DNA of 64,000 nt from positions 34,701,550 through 34,765,549 of the forward strand of contig AP025041.1 of assembly GCA_036186865.1 (NCBI GenBank), written 5' to 3'. Positions 11,181 through 23,166 of this stretch are shown in pieces (the stretch's first letter is position 1; each line of letters opens with the position of its first letter). The translations under genes were made by a program, and so were the position numbers. This stretch comes from Eustoma russellianum. Taxonomy: Eukaryota > Streptophyta > Magnoliopsida > Gentianales > Gentianaceae. The notes beneath the pieces were generated by a model. That model was given only the letters and a program-made list of their open reading frames with translations, did not search any database and was not told where the DNA came from.

Positions 11181-13592
11181 TGTTATGCCCTGAAGATTTC
11201 TATTACGTCGTAACGTTTTAAATACCGTATTTATTTAACATCGGTATATGCTTGTGTATTATGTTCTTCGATACACCGACAGCTAGTGAATTCGATTACG
11301 AATGTTATCGAACATACAACAAAATTCAGTAAACTTAGTTGGTAACAACTTAAGTAGTAGTGTAAATTAAATCAAATAAAAAATACATGAACAATAATTT
11401 CAACTGCTTTAACAAAAAGAGAAAATCAATTAGGACATAAGAAATATCTTGGAGAAGAAAAAAGGAAAATGAATATATAAATACACACATACATACACAC
11501 AGTTTTTAGGAGGGGAAAAGGAAAAAGAAATTGTGGATAGAAAAATACCCCAACGAAATACCAAGGGTAAAAAATTGGATAGAAACCAAATAATGGTATT
11601 TTGTCCTATTCTACCCACTCAAACCTCCTATTGGCCTCCTCCTCCATACAAGTGGGAAGAAAAGTTTTCTTCTCTTTTGTCTTCAACTACAAAACAAAAC
11701 CATACACACTTTCACACCAATCATCATATTTCTTCCCACATTCTTACACAATAACAAGACACGCGACCCTTTTCTTCCCTCCCTACTCCATAGGCCGGCC
11801 ACCACCCTCCAAAGGTAGACAAAATCTTTTCTGTTCTTACACTCCATATCATAACATCATTGACCCTAAGTCTAATATAACCAAACCTTCATCATTTCAA
11901 ATCATTTTCGCCAATCAAACCCCTCCCCCCAAAATCGGCCAAGACTCATGTAAAAGGGGAAAACCTCTTTGTTTTACTCACTTCACACCTCACACTTCAC
12001 ACTTCACACTTCTTAAACTTCATCCAAACTCCTTCTTCTCTGTCTTCCAAGACACAAAGTCTTCCAACACCTTCTTTCCATCCTAGGCCAAGAATTCCAA
12101 ACAAGCAAAGGTGGAAGATTTTCTTAAATTCATTTCACACAAACATTATCGAAACCAAGTTCCATCACCCTTTTTCATCCAAGAAGTGAACAAAGATGGT
12201 TGTAGAACAAAGGACCAAGGAAGAACAAGGTAAGAACTTTTGGCAAATTAAGTTAAGTCTTCCATTTATCTACTCCCATAAGTTTTTCACCAACTCCTCC
12301 ATTTTGTCCCCAAAAACAATGTCTTAGAAAGGAAGAAAGGAGGAAGTTTTCTTCCAAGCCAAGTGAAGAAACAATCACTTTTAAGTTGTAAAAAAAGTGA
12401 GAAAGCAAGTATTCTTCCTAGATCTTTCATGGATTTTCAAAGGTTAAGTATATATGTTGATATCAAAGCTCGATTGTTCATGTACTATGTTCAAAGTTTT
12501 AACAATAAGAATATATAAAAGAAGAACACTTTCTTCTTCCTTGTTGAACTCACGGTTTTGAAAGAACAATATTAGTGTTAGAGTGCAACTTATGAAGATA
12601 AAGAAAGAATGGGAGAACATAGCCGAGGTTCATGGAGTTCTTACCTTGGTTTCACTTGATCAAAGTCCTACACCCTTCTTGAAATGATGGATGATTGTTT
12701 AAATTTAGTGTAGGAGTTGTTATGTGGGTTGAGATGAAGAAGAAATCTTCTCCTTGTCTTGGGTGAGTCATACCCGAATATGTAGAGTGGAGGTGGAGGA
12801 TTGTTTTGTTGAGTAATGAGGAAACAAGGTAGAATAAGATGAGTTGGAGTGTAAGTGTGTAATGTAAAGAAAAGAACAGGGTTTCTCTTTCCGGTTTACG
12901 GTGAAATGTAAGGGAGAGGAGAGAGGAAAATGAAAAGTGAGTGGAGTGGGTTGGAAGAAAGTGGGAGGAATGATGAGGTTTGAATTATTGTGTAAGAAGA
13001 TGAGTGTGAGAATGGGTTTTTGTTAAAAAATTCGGATGAAATAGGGAAAGGGAAGGCACTTTCGGCTGATGGGTTGAGAGAGGAGAAGAGAAAACTTTTT
13101 GGGTGAAAAATAATAGGAAGTTTGGAGGTATTAGGGAGTAGGGTGATAATGGAGGAAAGAAGAGGGTGTAAGAGGAATAAAAAAGGAGGCAAGTTGTCTT
13201 CTTTTGACTAGGGGGCGGCTCGTAGGGTTTGGGAGGGGAAAAGTTTGTCTTTTGTGTCATATAGGGTAAAATGGAAGAAAATGTGATAATTTGGATACAA
13301 GTGGGTAGGCCTTTGTTGTGTAGTGGAATTATTGTGTTGTGTATTTTTATCTGGTTTAATTTATCTACGTCCGACACGTTTGTTATTAAGTCCCGTCGCG
13401 TCTCGTTATAACCGCTAACTTATCGTTCCATTATTTTTTAGAGTGTTTCTAACCTCGATATAGAATGCCGATGTCTTTACTTATCTTAAATTAAATCTTA
13501 CATTCTGCCAAAATTTTCTCGACGCCGCATTTGCGTTCTATTTTCCGGTCTTATTTAAATTCTTTAGTGGCTCGGAAACGCAGGTTGTAACA
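11181..13592 (+). repeat. 3' LTR of chromovirus H (2.4 kb)
   Basis: It starts TGTTATGCCC immediately after the polypurine tract ending at 11180 and ends GGTTGTAACA. Length is 2412 bp. The sequence differs from the LTRs of A, B and E, so this is a separate chromovirus family. The open frames inside it (for example 11601-12086) are Pro/Ser/Phe-rich readings of CT-rich DNA with no family resemblance. The right flank is the pararetrovirus segment. Confidence 0.85.
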
Positions 13593-16062
13593 AATATATT
13601 GATAAAAGGGTTTCTGCACAAATTGGCATGTTTGCACAGCCTTCTTATAAGTAGGCATTTTGCTGGTCACCTCTGCGGATTCGGGTATAAAAACTTTATT
13701 TGGTTTAGGGGTTATTGAAATAGATGGTTGAGATTTTGATATTTCTGTGGATGATTGTGGTTAGGTTATTTCTGTGGTTTTCGGAATATTGAGTTTTACA
13801 AGTAATTCTTGAAAATCTATACTATTATATAGGCTTCCAAGAAGGGATATTGAAGTAGGTGTTTTATTGGGAGATATTTGGATAATAAGGACTGCGGCTA
13901 TTGGGGTTTTTTTGAAGCAGTTCTTCGTCTTCTTCAACTTTATCCGCCCACGTTTTCTGTAGAATATTGGTGTCGTTATTCACCCGGAGTTTGCCTTAGT
14001 CTTTTGCTTTTCTCGGCATTATTTCTGTTTTGGAGGATTCTCTGGTAGGAAAGTTGGGAACAAAATTTGTATCTCTTTTTATACATTAAATATCAAAATC
14101 ATAAATACTCAATGAAGCTTGCCATCTGGCAAATATTTGTTTTGAAGCTAATTTTTTTTGTATCTTTTTTGCAAAACTTCTTTTGCAGATTTGCAATCAA
14201 TATGTAAAAGAAATTTTTTTTATAAATCACTCTGAAATTTATTAATACATAAAACAATACTCAAAATTTCTTTTTTAATAGTAGAATATGATTTTTGGGT
14301 ATCATTCCAATGACCAAAAGTATATTGAACTATAGACTATTTACCATTTTGTAATTGTTTTAAAATTCCACCATATCCTATGCCTGATGCATTTGTTTCT
14401 ACTATTTTAGGAAGATTAGGATCTGCTATATATAAGCATGGAATATCCGATACAAGACTTTTTATTTTCCTGACTACCGAAGTATGTTCTTCAGTCCATA
14501 TTTGTGGATTCTTTTTTAGCCTACTATGTAATGGTTTTGCTATGATGATGATATTTGGGATGAAATCAACAACATAATTTAAAGATCCAAGAAATCTTTG
14601 TAATTGCTTTTTATATAATATTTTATCTGGAAATTTTGATGCAAATTCTAAAGATCTTTCTATTGGTAATATTGTTCCTTGATATATATGATGTCCTAAG
14701 AATCTTATTTTAGTTTGAAATAATGACATTTTAGATTTAGATAATACTAAACCACTTTTCTTTGCAATATAGAAAAAAGTTTTTAAATGTTTAAAATGCT
14801 TTTCTGTTTATTTTGAAAATATTAATACATTATCTATATTGACAATGCCAAAATTTGAGTAATCCATGAATTCTTTGAAATTCATATGTGCATTTTTTAA
14901 TTCAAAAGGCATTACTTTCCCTTCATATTGTCCAAATGGCACTGTAAATGCGGTTTTGTGTCTGTCTTCTTTAGATATTTGTATTTGCTAACATCCTGAT
15001 TTCATATCGAATTTTGAATATATAAATAAAGAATGTAACCTTGCTAATAAATCTTTTTTTATTAGGTAATGGATATCTTATCCATTTTAGTGCTTTATTT
15101 AATGGTTTATAATTTATTACTAATCTAGGTGTTCCTACTTCTATTTCTGCATTTTTATTTACATAAAAAGCAGCACAACTCCAAGGAGACCTTGATTTTT
15201 GTATTAATCCTTTAGATTCTAGATCTAGGATTTCTTATTTTACAATGTTGTTACAATTCAGCATTCATCTGAATTGGTCTAGTTTTTGTAGGTATATCTT
15301 CTTCCTTGAATTCTGGAGTATATGGAAGATCAACTATATGTTGTTTTCTGGATAAGAAGCATTTGGAATATCAGAACAAAGTTTTGTTTCAAATGATGTT
15401 TTAAGATTTTGTATTTTAGTTATTAGTTTGGGGTCTTTTAGTGATTGTTCTATTTTATTGATTGTAACTGTATTTTTAAGTGTTTGTAAATGAAAAGTTT
15501 TACTTTTTATTATTGCATTTACTTGTTCATTATGAATTGAACATGCTTTGATTAAGTCTAAATTTTTTCTTCTTGGTTTTTCTATAAAGTCAAATTTAAG
15601 TTTTTTATTCCTTATTTTAAAAGAAATAGAATTAACTCGTACCTTATATGGTGTAATTAAACTCAGAAAAGGCGTTCCTAGTATAACTGCATGATGGATA
15701 TCATCTACTACTAAGAACATTGTTTTTATTGATGTTTTGGTTTTATAATGTAAGCTTCAGCTTTACATTTGACTTGTAATTTTGTATTATTTACTGTAGA
15801 AAATCTAGTAGTTGTAGATTCCCTATATGCTTTTGGGACTAAATTAGTTCTAATACAATTTAAATATGCTCGTGTATCAAATAGAGCAATTGTATCAAAA
15901 TGATAATTTTCTGAAAATTTTATGGTTACACTTATTAAATATTTTCTTGATGCTATTTCTCTTAAAACAAATAAAAAATCCGGTGGTATATTAGAAATAT
16001 TTTCTATAATGTTTGTATCTATGTTTACCGGTTCTGTTTCTGAAGATTGATCAGACTCTTCC
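13593..16062 (-). pseudogene. endogenous caulimovirid (pararetrovirus) fragment: protease, RT, RNase H
   Basis: Read right to left, the segment shows an aspartic-protease region (15334 to about 16060, with the block ILGTPFLSLITPYK), a reverse transcriptase region (about 15300-14600), an RNase H region (about 14500-14080) and a Lys/Asn-rich downstream tail. The spacing and short motifs fit Caulimoviridae polymerase polyproteins rather than gypsy elements. They most resemble the petuvirus/florendovirus side of the family (inference). The RT catalytic box reads NIDN in place of YIDD, and many stops and frameshifts cut the frame, so this is an old non-functional integrant. No integrase, LTR or movement-protein region is visible. 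It is bounded by the H LTR on the left and the B LTR on the right. Confidence 0.8.
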
Positions 16063-17931
16063 TTTAGCGCCCCGCACCCTGGCCCAGCCTGATACGGTGC
16101 GCCCGCCGTACTTCACTACAGAGAGTACCAGGCGTCAGTCCATAATATAACAAAGTCCAGAATAAAACATGTGGACTTTCATGCTTACACGTCAACAAGT
16201 AAGCAAAACCGAGGCAGAATAAAAAAATTTTAAAATAAAAACGTCTAGGCAACCATCATTAGTCTTACAACATGATCATAAAGTACGGAAATCCCAAAAG
16301 TAAATGTTTCCATCATAAATTCATAAGAAGATCATCCATCATAATCATCTCGTCAAGTCTCTTAAATCGTCCACCTCTCGTGCTTCTACGGGTAAGGAAC
16401 CCTAGGTTCATCTTCAATCCATTCAACTCTATTTCCTGCGGGTTCTGGGAGGAAAAATAAGGGGTGAGTGACAACGTCACCAGCAAGTAAACTATAAATA
16501 ATCGTGAATTAAATAGAAAGTACATACAAGAACCGAACCCCTAAAATTCGGTTTAGAAACATACCTGTCCTTCCATCCAAAACCCGCAAATAACCAGCTC
16601 ATAACTTATCAAAGAGCATAACTTATAAAAGTTCATAACTGATAACAGTTCATAACTTAGTAAAGATCATCACTCAATAAAGAACATAACTTAGGAGCTA
16701 CCAAGTCATAACAACTTAGCCTAAGTATCACGTACCAATATTCGATGACTCATTAAATACAACATGCATGAGTATGTTCGTGTGATGCATCATGATAAAA
16801 ATGAAGATAAGTTCTTTCGTTCTTTCATTCAAAACATCGTCGTCAAGAAAACAAGAGAGTGTTGAGATCTATTCTCCCGAATCAAAGGCGGTCACTTTCT
16901 TCTATTCGAATCTATTATTCCCGGATTCGGAGCGCTCACGTCATCAATCATAATTTACCAGGTCTATTCTCTCGGGGCTTGTACGGTCAATATCATCACA
17001 ATCAGGTCTATTCTCTCTAGGATTGAACGGTCTATACCATCAGATCAATTAACCCCGGATCTGGAGCGGGTCTTGCTGGCCAGAAAACACACGGTACCGG
17101 TGGAAAGCGTTCTTTTAAAAACAGAATCTTTTCTTTAAAAACGCTTTTTCATCATTCTTTCTCGTAAAACCATTTCCATAAATCATGTAAATGACGATGA
17201 TACAATGTATGACATGTACCATGCAATTCGAGACATGATGCATTACATACATACAATTACAAACTTATTCTTTAGGCTGGAAAAATTTCCAGAATTATCG
17301 TCCCAATCGCGCGGCCTCAAAGCCTCACAGTTTCGGCCAATTATCATGATTTTTTGTCACATATATGCATAAGGGTGTCTTATCTATTCTCCATATAAAT
17401 TTCGTAACGTTACGAGACGTGTAAGACCCATAATTTACTTATTTAAGAAACAGGGTACTACTGAATTTCAGCAGTGCAGTGTCCTTTCTTTTACTTTTCC
17501 TTTAAGCCCATTAAGTTTCATTTGATTTGGCCCAACCCTGGAAAAATACTGTAGACATACCAATAATTAATGATCCTAAACCCAAACTATACAATTAAGT
17601 CTAAGCCCACAAAAACAAAGCCCCACAACAAGTTCTTTAACTTTGTCAAAATTCCAGATTAGTAACACCAACTTAACTTTGGTGATTACCCCTTAAAAAA
17701 ATAATACTAAGATAAGTGGTTTACATGGACACACTCACATATGTCCTATGTAATTGTCATCAAAATTTCGCAGCATTATAATAACTTTAAAGGGGTCATT
17801 TATTCTTTGCCCAAAACAAGTACATGCGGATTTCTGGAATGACCACTTTTACTACGAATTTTATTGTGACCAAACCGTAAGTCCTTTTTTGAAAACTCCA
17901 ACTCACAAACATAGAAAACACATAGGGCTAT
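16063..17931 (-). repeat. 3' LTR of B, distal part
   Basis: This is homologous to 30727-32590 of the 5' LTR. Its terminal TG has become TT (tttagcgcc against tgtagcgcc), so the end is mutated. It contains the tandem-repeat zone shared with LTR A (16862-17075). It is interrupted after 17931 by the gag-only copia element and resumes at 26223. Without the insert the LTR is about 4.6 kb. Confidence 0.88.
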
Positions 17932-20900
17932 TGTAGGATCTGCAAGGCACCACTAGAAGGGGGGGGGGGGGTTGAATAGATGGTGCGGAAAGTGTGCTTT
18001 TTAAAATTTCTTTAAACTTGAACAATTCAAGTTCTGAAAACAGATTCTGTTTTCAGGACCTGTTTTAAAACGTTTTTAAAACCAGGTTAAAGGTCTCCAA
18101 AAATTATGAAATTTTGAGAGAACTTAGCCTCAGATGTCATGAGGGTCCCCTAAAAATTTCAAATTAAAATTCAACCTTTAACCCCTTCAAAAAACCGTTG
18201 GCACTCAGATTGTGCAAATCTGCCAGAAACGGTAGATGGTTTTGAAAAATTAATTCCTATTTGTGTGAATGTCCAAATGATCTGAAAATTTGACCAATAA
18301 CTCCTCACACACTATATTTAAATAGGTTGAAACAATTTTTGAAAATTCTTTTGGGAAGTAGGTCAAACACAACCAAAGTCTCAACCTTTGCAAGTCTGAA
18401 AATCAGACTGCACTAGTCTCAGATCTTTTGATGTTTGACTGACCTATACTTGTCCAAAAGGGTTGAAACTTGTGCCAAATTAACCCTAGAACGTTTATGT
18501 ATGTTTCTGGAAATTTTTATAATTTTTGGAAATCGTTTAATATTTTTCCGAACGTGAACAAAATGGATAAACAGTGCAGAAACTGAAAAGTAAATGCTGA
18601 AAGTAAATTGCACCAAGAATTTTATACTGGTTCGGTTATAAACAACCTACTCCAGTCTTCAAGGAACACCTTCCTTGGTTCACACTAATCACACACACGC
18701 AGTACACCTTACCGCAGGGTTGATAGAGTTACACCTAACTCCAACCCTTTACAAACCTTGTATGACGAGTACAATTCACACGAACACCACCACCTCGCTA
18801 GAATGAAGATTGATCACACCTTGATCAATCTTTTACAAAGATGTATGAATGGTGGTTTCTATGAAGCCTATTCAAGATTGAAAGAAGTAAAATACAATAG
18901 GCTTTTTACAAGAAAAGAAAGAAAGAAGATGTAGGAGAAAAGAGGCTTGGCACTTTGATCACTTTAGAATGCAAATCTTGGTGTTGTTTTTGTTTGTTCT
19001 TCTCTTCTCCTTATAGCCCTTCTAGCTGTCCCCCTATGTGCTCCTCCCTCTCTTGAAAATTTCCTTTTAATTGCTTGAGAGAGTGTAAGACATCATGGTG
19101 ACAATGTTTTGCTTACTTGGCATCACTCCATTGGACCATCATTTAGTCATTGCTTACTTGGCACCTTTTGATTGGCTCAATGTTGTCATCATTTGATGAC
19201 ATAGAAAATCTGAAATAAACACTTTAAAAATGTGCCAAAGATCATCACATAATACATTCCATAAATCTCAAATTTTGTCATAAAGTGCAAGACACAAACA
19301 ATCCTTCCTTCCATCCTCAAAAAATCGGCCAGCACCCTAATTTTCAATGCTGAAATTTTCAGCATTTACAACATGAGATAAATTCAGATTTTTTCCATTT
19401 TCCTTTGAATTTTTGTCATAAAAATAAATCAATTATATAAGGTAAGTCTTTCTACCAAATGAAGAATGAACTTGGACACAAAGAGAAGCAACATTCGGCC
19501 AGCACACCCCTCACACATGCTGAAAAATTTCAGCATGTGTGATATGTAAAATATCACACTTAATTACCTTACATAAAATTCAAATCATTTCCATAACTCC
19601 TTTAATTTATCCTTTAATGAAAAATTGACAAAATATCTTTCTTAATGGTGAAGAATTCGGCCAAGACAAGTGTGACATGCTGAAATTTTCAGCATGTGAC
19701 ATAAGAGAGGTATATGTTGAATACTTACCTTTTGTAGCTTCTCTCTTTGATTCATCAACATTGTATGGTTGATCCTTGACCAATCAACATGCCAACAAGG
19801 CTCCACATGTGCTCCATCTCAGCTGTAGTAACGTTGGAATGTGTTTGTACATGTGCTGAAATTTATTTTTGCTAACTTTGTAAAATAGTGCACATTTAAT
19901 AATACACACATGTAATATTCCAATCAGCCCTTAATTTAATTTTCTAGAACACTTTAAGATGTATATTATATGTAAAACGTGTCTAGATACGTGTCACATC
20001 ATGTTCAAGAAAAACGTTCCATGTTATGTGCGTAGAAAACCGAATTTTCGATATTTATCGATTACCCAATTTTTCTCTAATTTAAATTCCAACTTTTGCA
20101 CATGATATATATATTATGTTATACATAATATATAATATATACTTTAAATTTGAGCACTTGGCTGATTTAAAGTGGTACCATAAACATGTGACAAAAATAA
20201 AATTGGAATCTTCACATTTTGGCCTAAATGTGGGATGATTTGTGTGTGCCAACATGGAAAGTATTTTTGCCTGATTTTTCAGTGATGTGCACGAAATTTA
20301 CATCATTTTTTGATGTATATGGGCTGGCCATTTATTTATGGCAAATACGTGACACGTTGGCGAAGTTTCGGTATTCGCCCGATACGACAAATTTCGGTTT
20401 AGAACCTTTTATCGTGTCGTATTTAATTTGTCATCACCATATCTTATATCATATAATATAAGACCTGAATATACTCATAAATATGAGTTAAGTATAGTGG
20501 TGTGACGTTAACGTACGTACGTAAGATATATAACGTGTCGGTAGTACGTTGGAATACATGTGTATGTGCCTTTTATAAAAAAATCTGAAAATATAGTATA
20601 TATATGTATAAGTGGCGTGTGGAATTAAATGTGGGGAGGAGGAGAAGACTTTCCTTCCATAGCCTTGTTGCCTTTGTGCCTTTTCCAAATGAATCTTCCT
20701 TTAATGAACTACTTAGTTTATTAAACTAAGCACTTCACTTAATGAACTACTTTAGTTCATTAATGGTGGCACCTGAAAATAGTATAAACTCAACAAATGT
20801 TCGCCATATGATATAAGTTTTAATGCTTCATGGCTCGTTAGTACGGCAACATAATATATAAGCTAAATAAGACAAGTAATGGCAAGTTATCATGCACACA

Positions 20901-20991
20901 TGTACACTTATGCACGTTTATATCTTATGCTTGTTTTTGTGCACATTTAAATCATGCATTTAAAAATCACTCAAACCCCTTTTTCTCTACA
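17932..20991 (-). repeat. 3' LTR of gag-only copia element
   Basis: On the plus strand it starts TGTAGGATCTGC and ends TTTCTCTACA, 3060 bp. Compared with the partner at 23167 it has a longer G homopolymer near 17960 and small differences elsewhere. Its minus-strand end carries the block CTATTCAACCCCCC...CTAGTGGTGCCTTGC, which is shared in form with the other copia LTRs of the window. Confidence 0.93.
19347..19699. repeat. three CGGCCA-plus-hairpin modules in LTR
   Basis: The palindrome TGCTGAAATTTTCAGCA or a longer version occurs at 19347-19365, 19512-19541 and 19673-19699. Each copy is preceded by a CGGCCA motif. The same trio recurs in the partner LTR at 24576-24594, 24741-24769 and 24900-24926. 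Related single hairpins are at 56847-56872 and 63480-63507. Confidence 0.8.
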
Positions 20992-20992
20992 A

Positions 20993-21005
20993 TCTCCCCC
21001 TTTTG
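20993..21005 (-). other. polypurine tract of gag-only copia element
   Basis: On the minus strand, AAAAGGGGGAGATT sits directly before the 3' LTR. Further short runs of aagggggag lie in the 150 bases upstream, between gag and the LTR. Confidence 0.85.
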
Positions 21006-21222
21006 ATGATTTTCAAAATAACTTATGCACATGATTTAAATCCTATCGCTCCCCCTTCAATTATGCACAAAACTTCCTTTCTCCCCCTTAATTTATGCAA
21101 TTAGTCTTTCTCTCCCCCTTAAATCATGCTTTTCTCCCCCTTTATTTTGAAAAGTAAATCAAAAGATGCCTGAAAAAAAAATTATGCATTTCATATTACG
21201 TGCGTTCTTAAGGGTTATTTAT

Positions 21223-23112
21223 TCAACCCTTTGAAAATGTCCCTTTTGGTACCCAAATTTGGGTGACCTTTCTAGGTCTTCCAAAAGGTGAGAAAGGTGA
21301 TGAGAACGCAACATAATAAACTTTTGGTGCGACTGTATCTGGCCTTTGGCCAAGAACTCCTTTATACGCATTATATGTAGGACGTTTTGGATATGTCCTT
21401 GTGTTTGTATGCGTAGTGCTTGGATGGATTGAATGCCGTGTATGCATCACTCTTTTCTTTTCATATCTATATGGTACAACATTGTATTTCGCATGATATG
21501 ATGAAGAAGTGGGGCGTGATGAGGGAATATGCAATTTTCGCGTCATCTTAGACGCCACTTGAGGCTTTGGGGTGTCTATTAACTTAGACATAACAAACTT
21601 TGTTGGTTTGGTTGATACTTCATTTGTATCAACGTATCCCAACCCCGTTTTATCACTGTCATGCTTTTGTGATGATATAATGCGATGCAGCATGTTGGAT
21701 CCTGTATCAAACTGTTTCACCTTTTTCTCTACATCGGCATTCCTTGATTTTAATTTTGAAATCTCGGATTTCAATTCAACGTTCTCGGATGTCAATGATG
21801 AAATTTCAGATTTTAATGCATTGATGATGCATGATGAGTCTTCTTTAGAATCGTTTAATTGAGCGACAAGATTTTCGTTAGAAGATTCTAACAATTTCTT
21901 GTCTTCAATTAATCGTTTCTTTTCTTTTGCAAGAATCTTTGAAAATTTATGCAATTCTAAATATTGACTAAATAAATCATCATATGAACATTCAGAATCG
22001 GAATCAGAGTCAGAAGATACCTCATTTGATGCTTTAGATGTAAAGCATACTTGTGCCTTGTGTTCTTCCGTATCATCAGTCTCAGAGTCGGATGTGTCAC
22101 TCCAAGTGGAGGCTTTGAATGCTCTTCTCCTTTGCTTAGGTTCTGAGACGAGTCTATTCTTGTTCCGATCCTTGTCAGAGTATTTGTTTGTTTGTTTCTC
22201 TTTATTAGGGCAGTCATATGATAGATGTCCAAGTTTGCCGCATTCATAGCACTTTATTTCCTTATTTTTATTTTTATGATCCTTAGATGAGGTAGACTTA
22301 TGTTTAATCGATTTTCTCAATATTTTTCTTAATCTTTTAGCCATTGTCATTAAGTCCTCATCATCGGAATCTGTGTCACTATCATCTACGACGTATTCAT
22401 TTGATTTAAATGCTATAGCCCTATCATTATTAGAAATGGACTCAGAATGTCTTAAAGAGAGTTTGTTTTCATATACCTAAAGTGATCCGATTAGTTCTTC
22501 CATTTTAATTGATTTGGTCTCTTTGCTTTCTTCTATGGCCGTTACTTTAGGGTCCCATTCAGAAGGAAGGCTTCGTAGAACTTTCTGCACCTTTTCCTGC
22601 GTAGTAAAAGCCTTACCAAGAGACTCAAGAGAGTTGTAGATGTTAGTCAAATGAAGATCCATATCTACAATAGACTCATTGGGCAATAATTTAAAAGACT
22701 CAAGTGTGGACATGAGCATGTTAATTTTGGACTCCTTTACTTGGCTAGTCCCTTCATGTTTCATTCCAAGAATATGCCACATCTCTTGAGCACTAGAACA
22801 ATTTGACACGTAACTGGCCTCACTTTTACTCAGGCCATTTAATAATAGTTGCATGGCTTTAGCATTCATGCTAAGTTTCTTTTTATCATCACTTGTATAT
22901 TCTTGTCTAGTTTTAACGACTTCTAATGTGACTCCGTCTACAGTGGACAACTTAGATGGAACAAAAGGACCATCTTCTATAATGGACCAAAGATCAATGT
23001 CTATTGCCATAAAGAAAATTTTCATTCTTACCTTCCATTGAATGAAAGACTCACCGTCAAAAAGAGAAGGCCTTATGGTTGACATTCCTTCTTGCACGGT
23101 TGTGGTTGCCAT
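21223..23112 (-). pseudogene. copia gag (UBN2 domain plus zinc knuckle), one in-frame TAG
   Basis: The gag frame starts MATTTVQEGMSTIRPSLFDG at 23112 and includes FIQWKVRMKIFF and DLWSIIEDGP, the UBN2-type copia gag domain. It is interrupted by a single TAG at 22477-22479, where a Lys (AAG) is the likely original. The same frame continues without another stop to 21223: an Asp/Ser-rich linker, the CCHC knuckle CYECGKLGHLSYDCPN near 22235, a coiled-coil-like stretch (LASSNEN/KSEISKLKS type) near 21800-21950 and a basic tail. Total about 630 codons. Gag forms the particle and packages RNA. The lone amber codon is probably decay, although readthrough cannot be excluded. Confidence 0.9.
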
Positions 23113-23153
23113 CTCACTGAATCGTTGAATTCTTCGAAGTGAGTGTTTCTGCT

Positions 23154-23164
23154 CTCTGATACCA
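23154..23164 (-). other. primer binding site (initiator Met-tRNA)
   Basis: The minus strand reads TGGTATCAGAG two bases inside the 5' LTR end. It is complementary to the 3' end of plant initiator Met-tRNA, the usual primer of plant copia elements. Confidence 0.9.
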
Positions 23165-23166
23165 CT

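Noticed and set aside
11601..12086. 161-codon plus frame in LTR H
   Set aside because: Composition is CT-rich low complexity and it lies wholly in an LTR with an overlapping frame; no domain.
12985..13377. 130-codon minus frame in LTR H
   Set aside because: Ser/Pro/Phe-rich reading of GA-rich LTR DNA, overlapped by another frame.
21572..21862. 96-codon plus frame
   Set aside because: Antisense shadow of the copia gag coiled-coil region.
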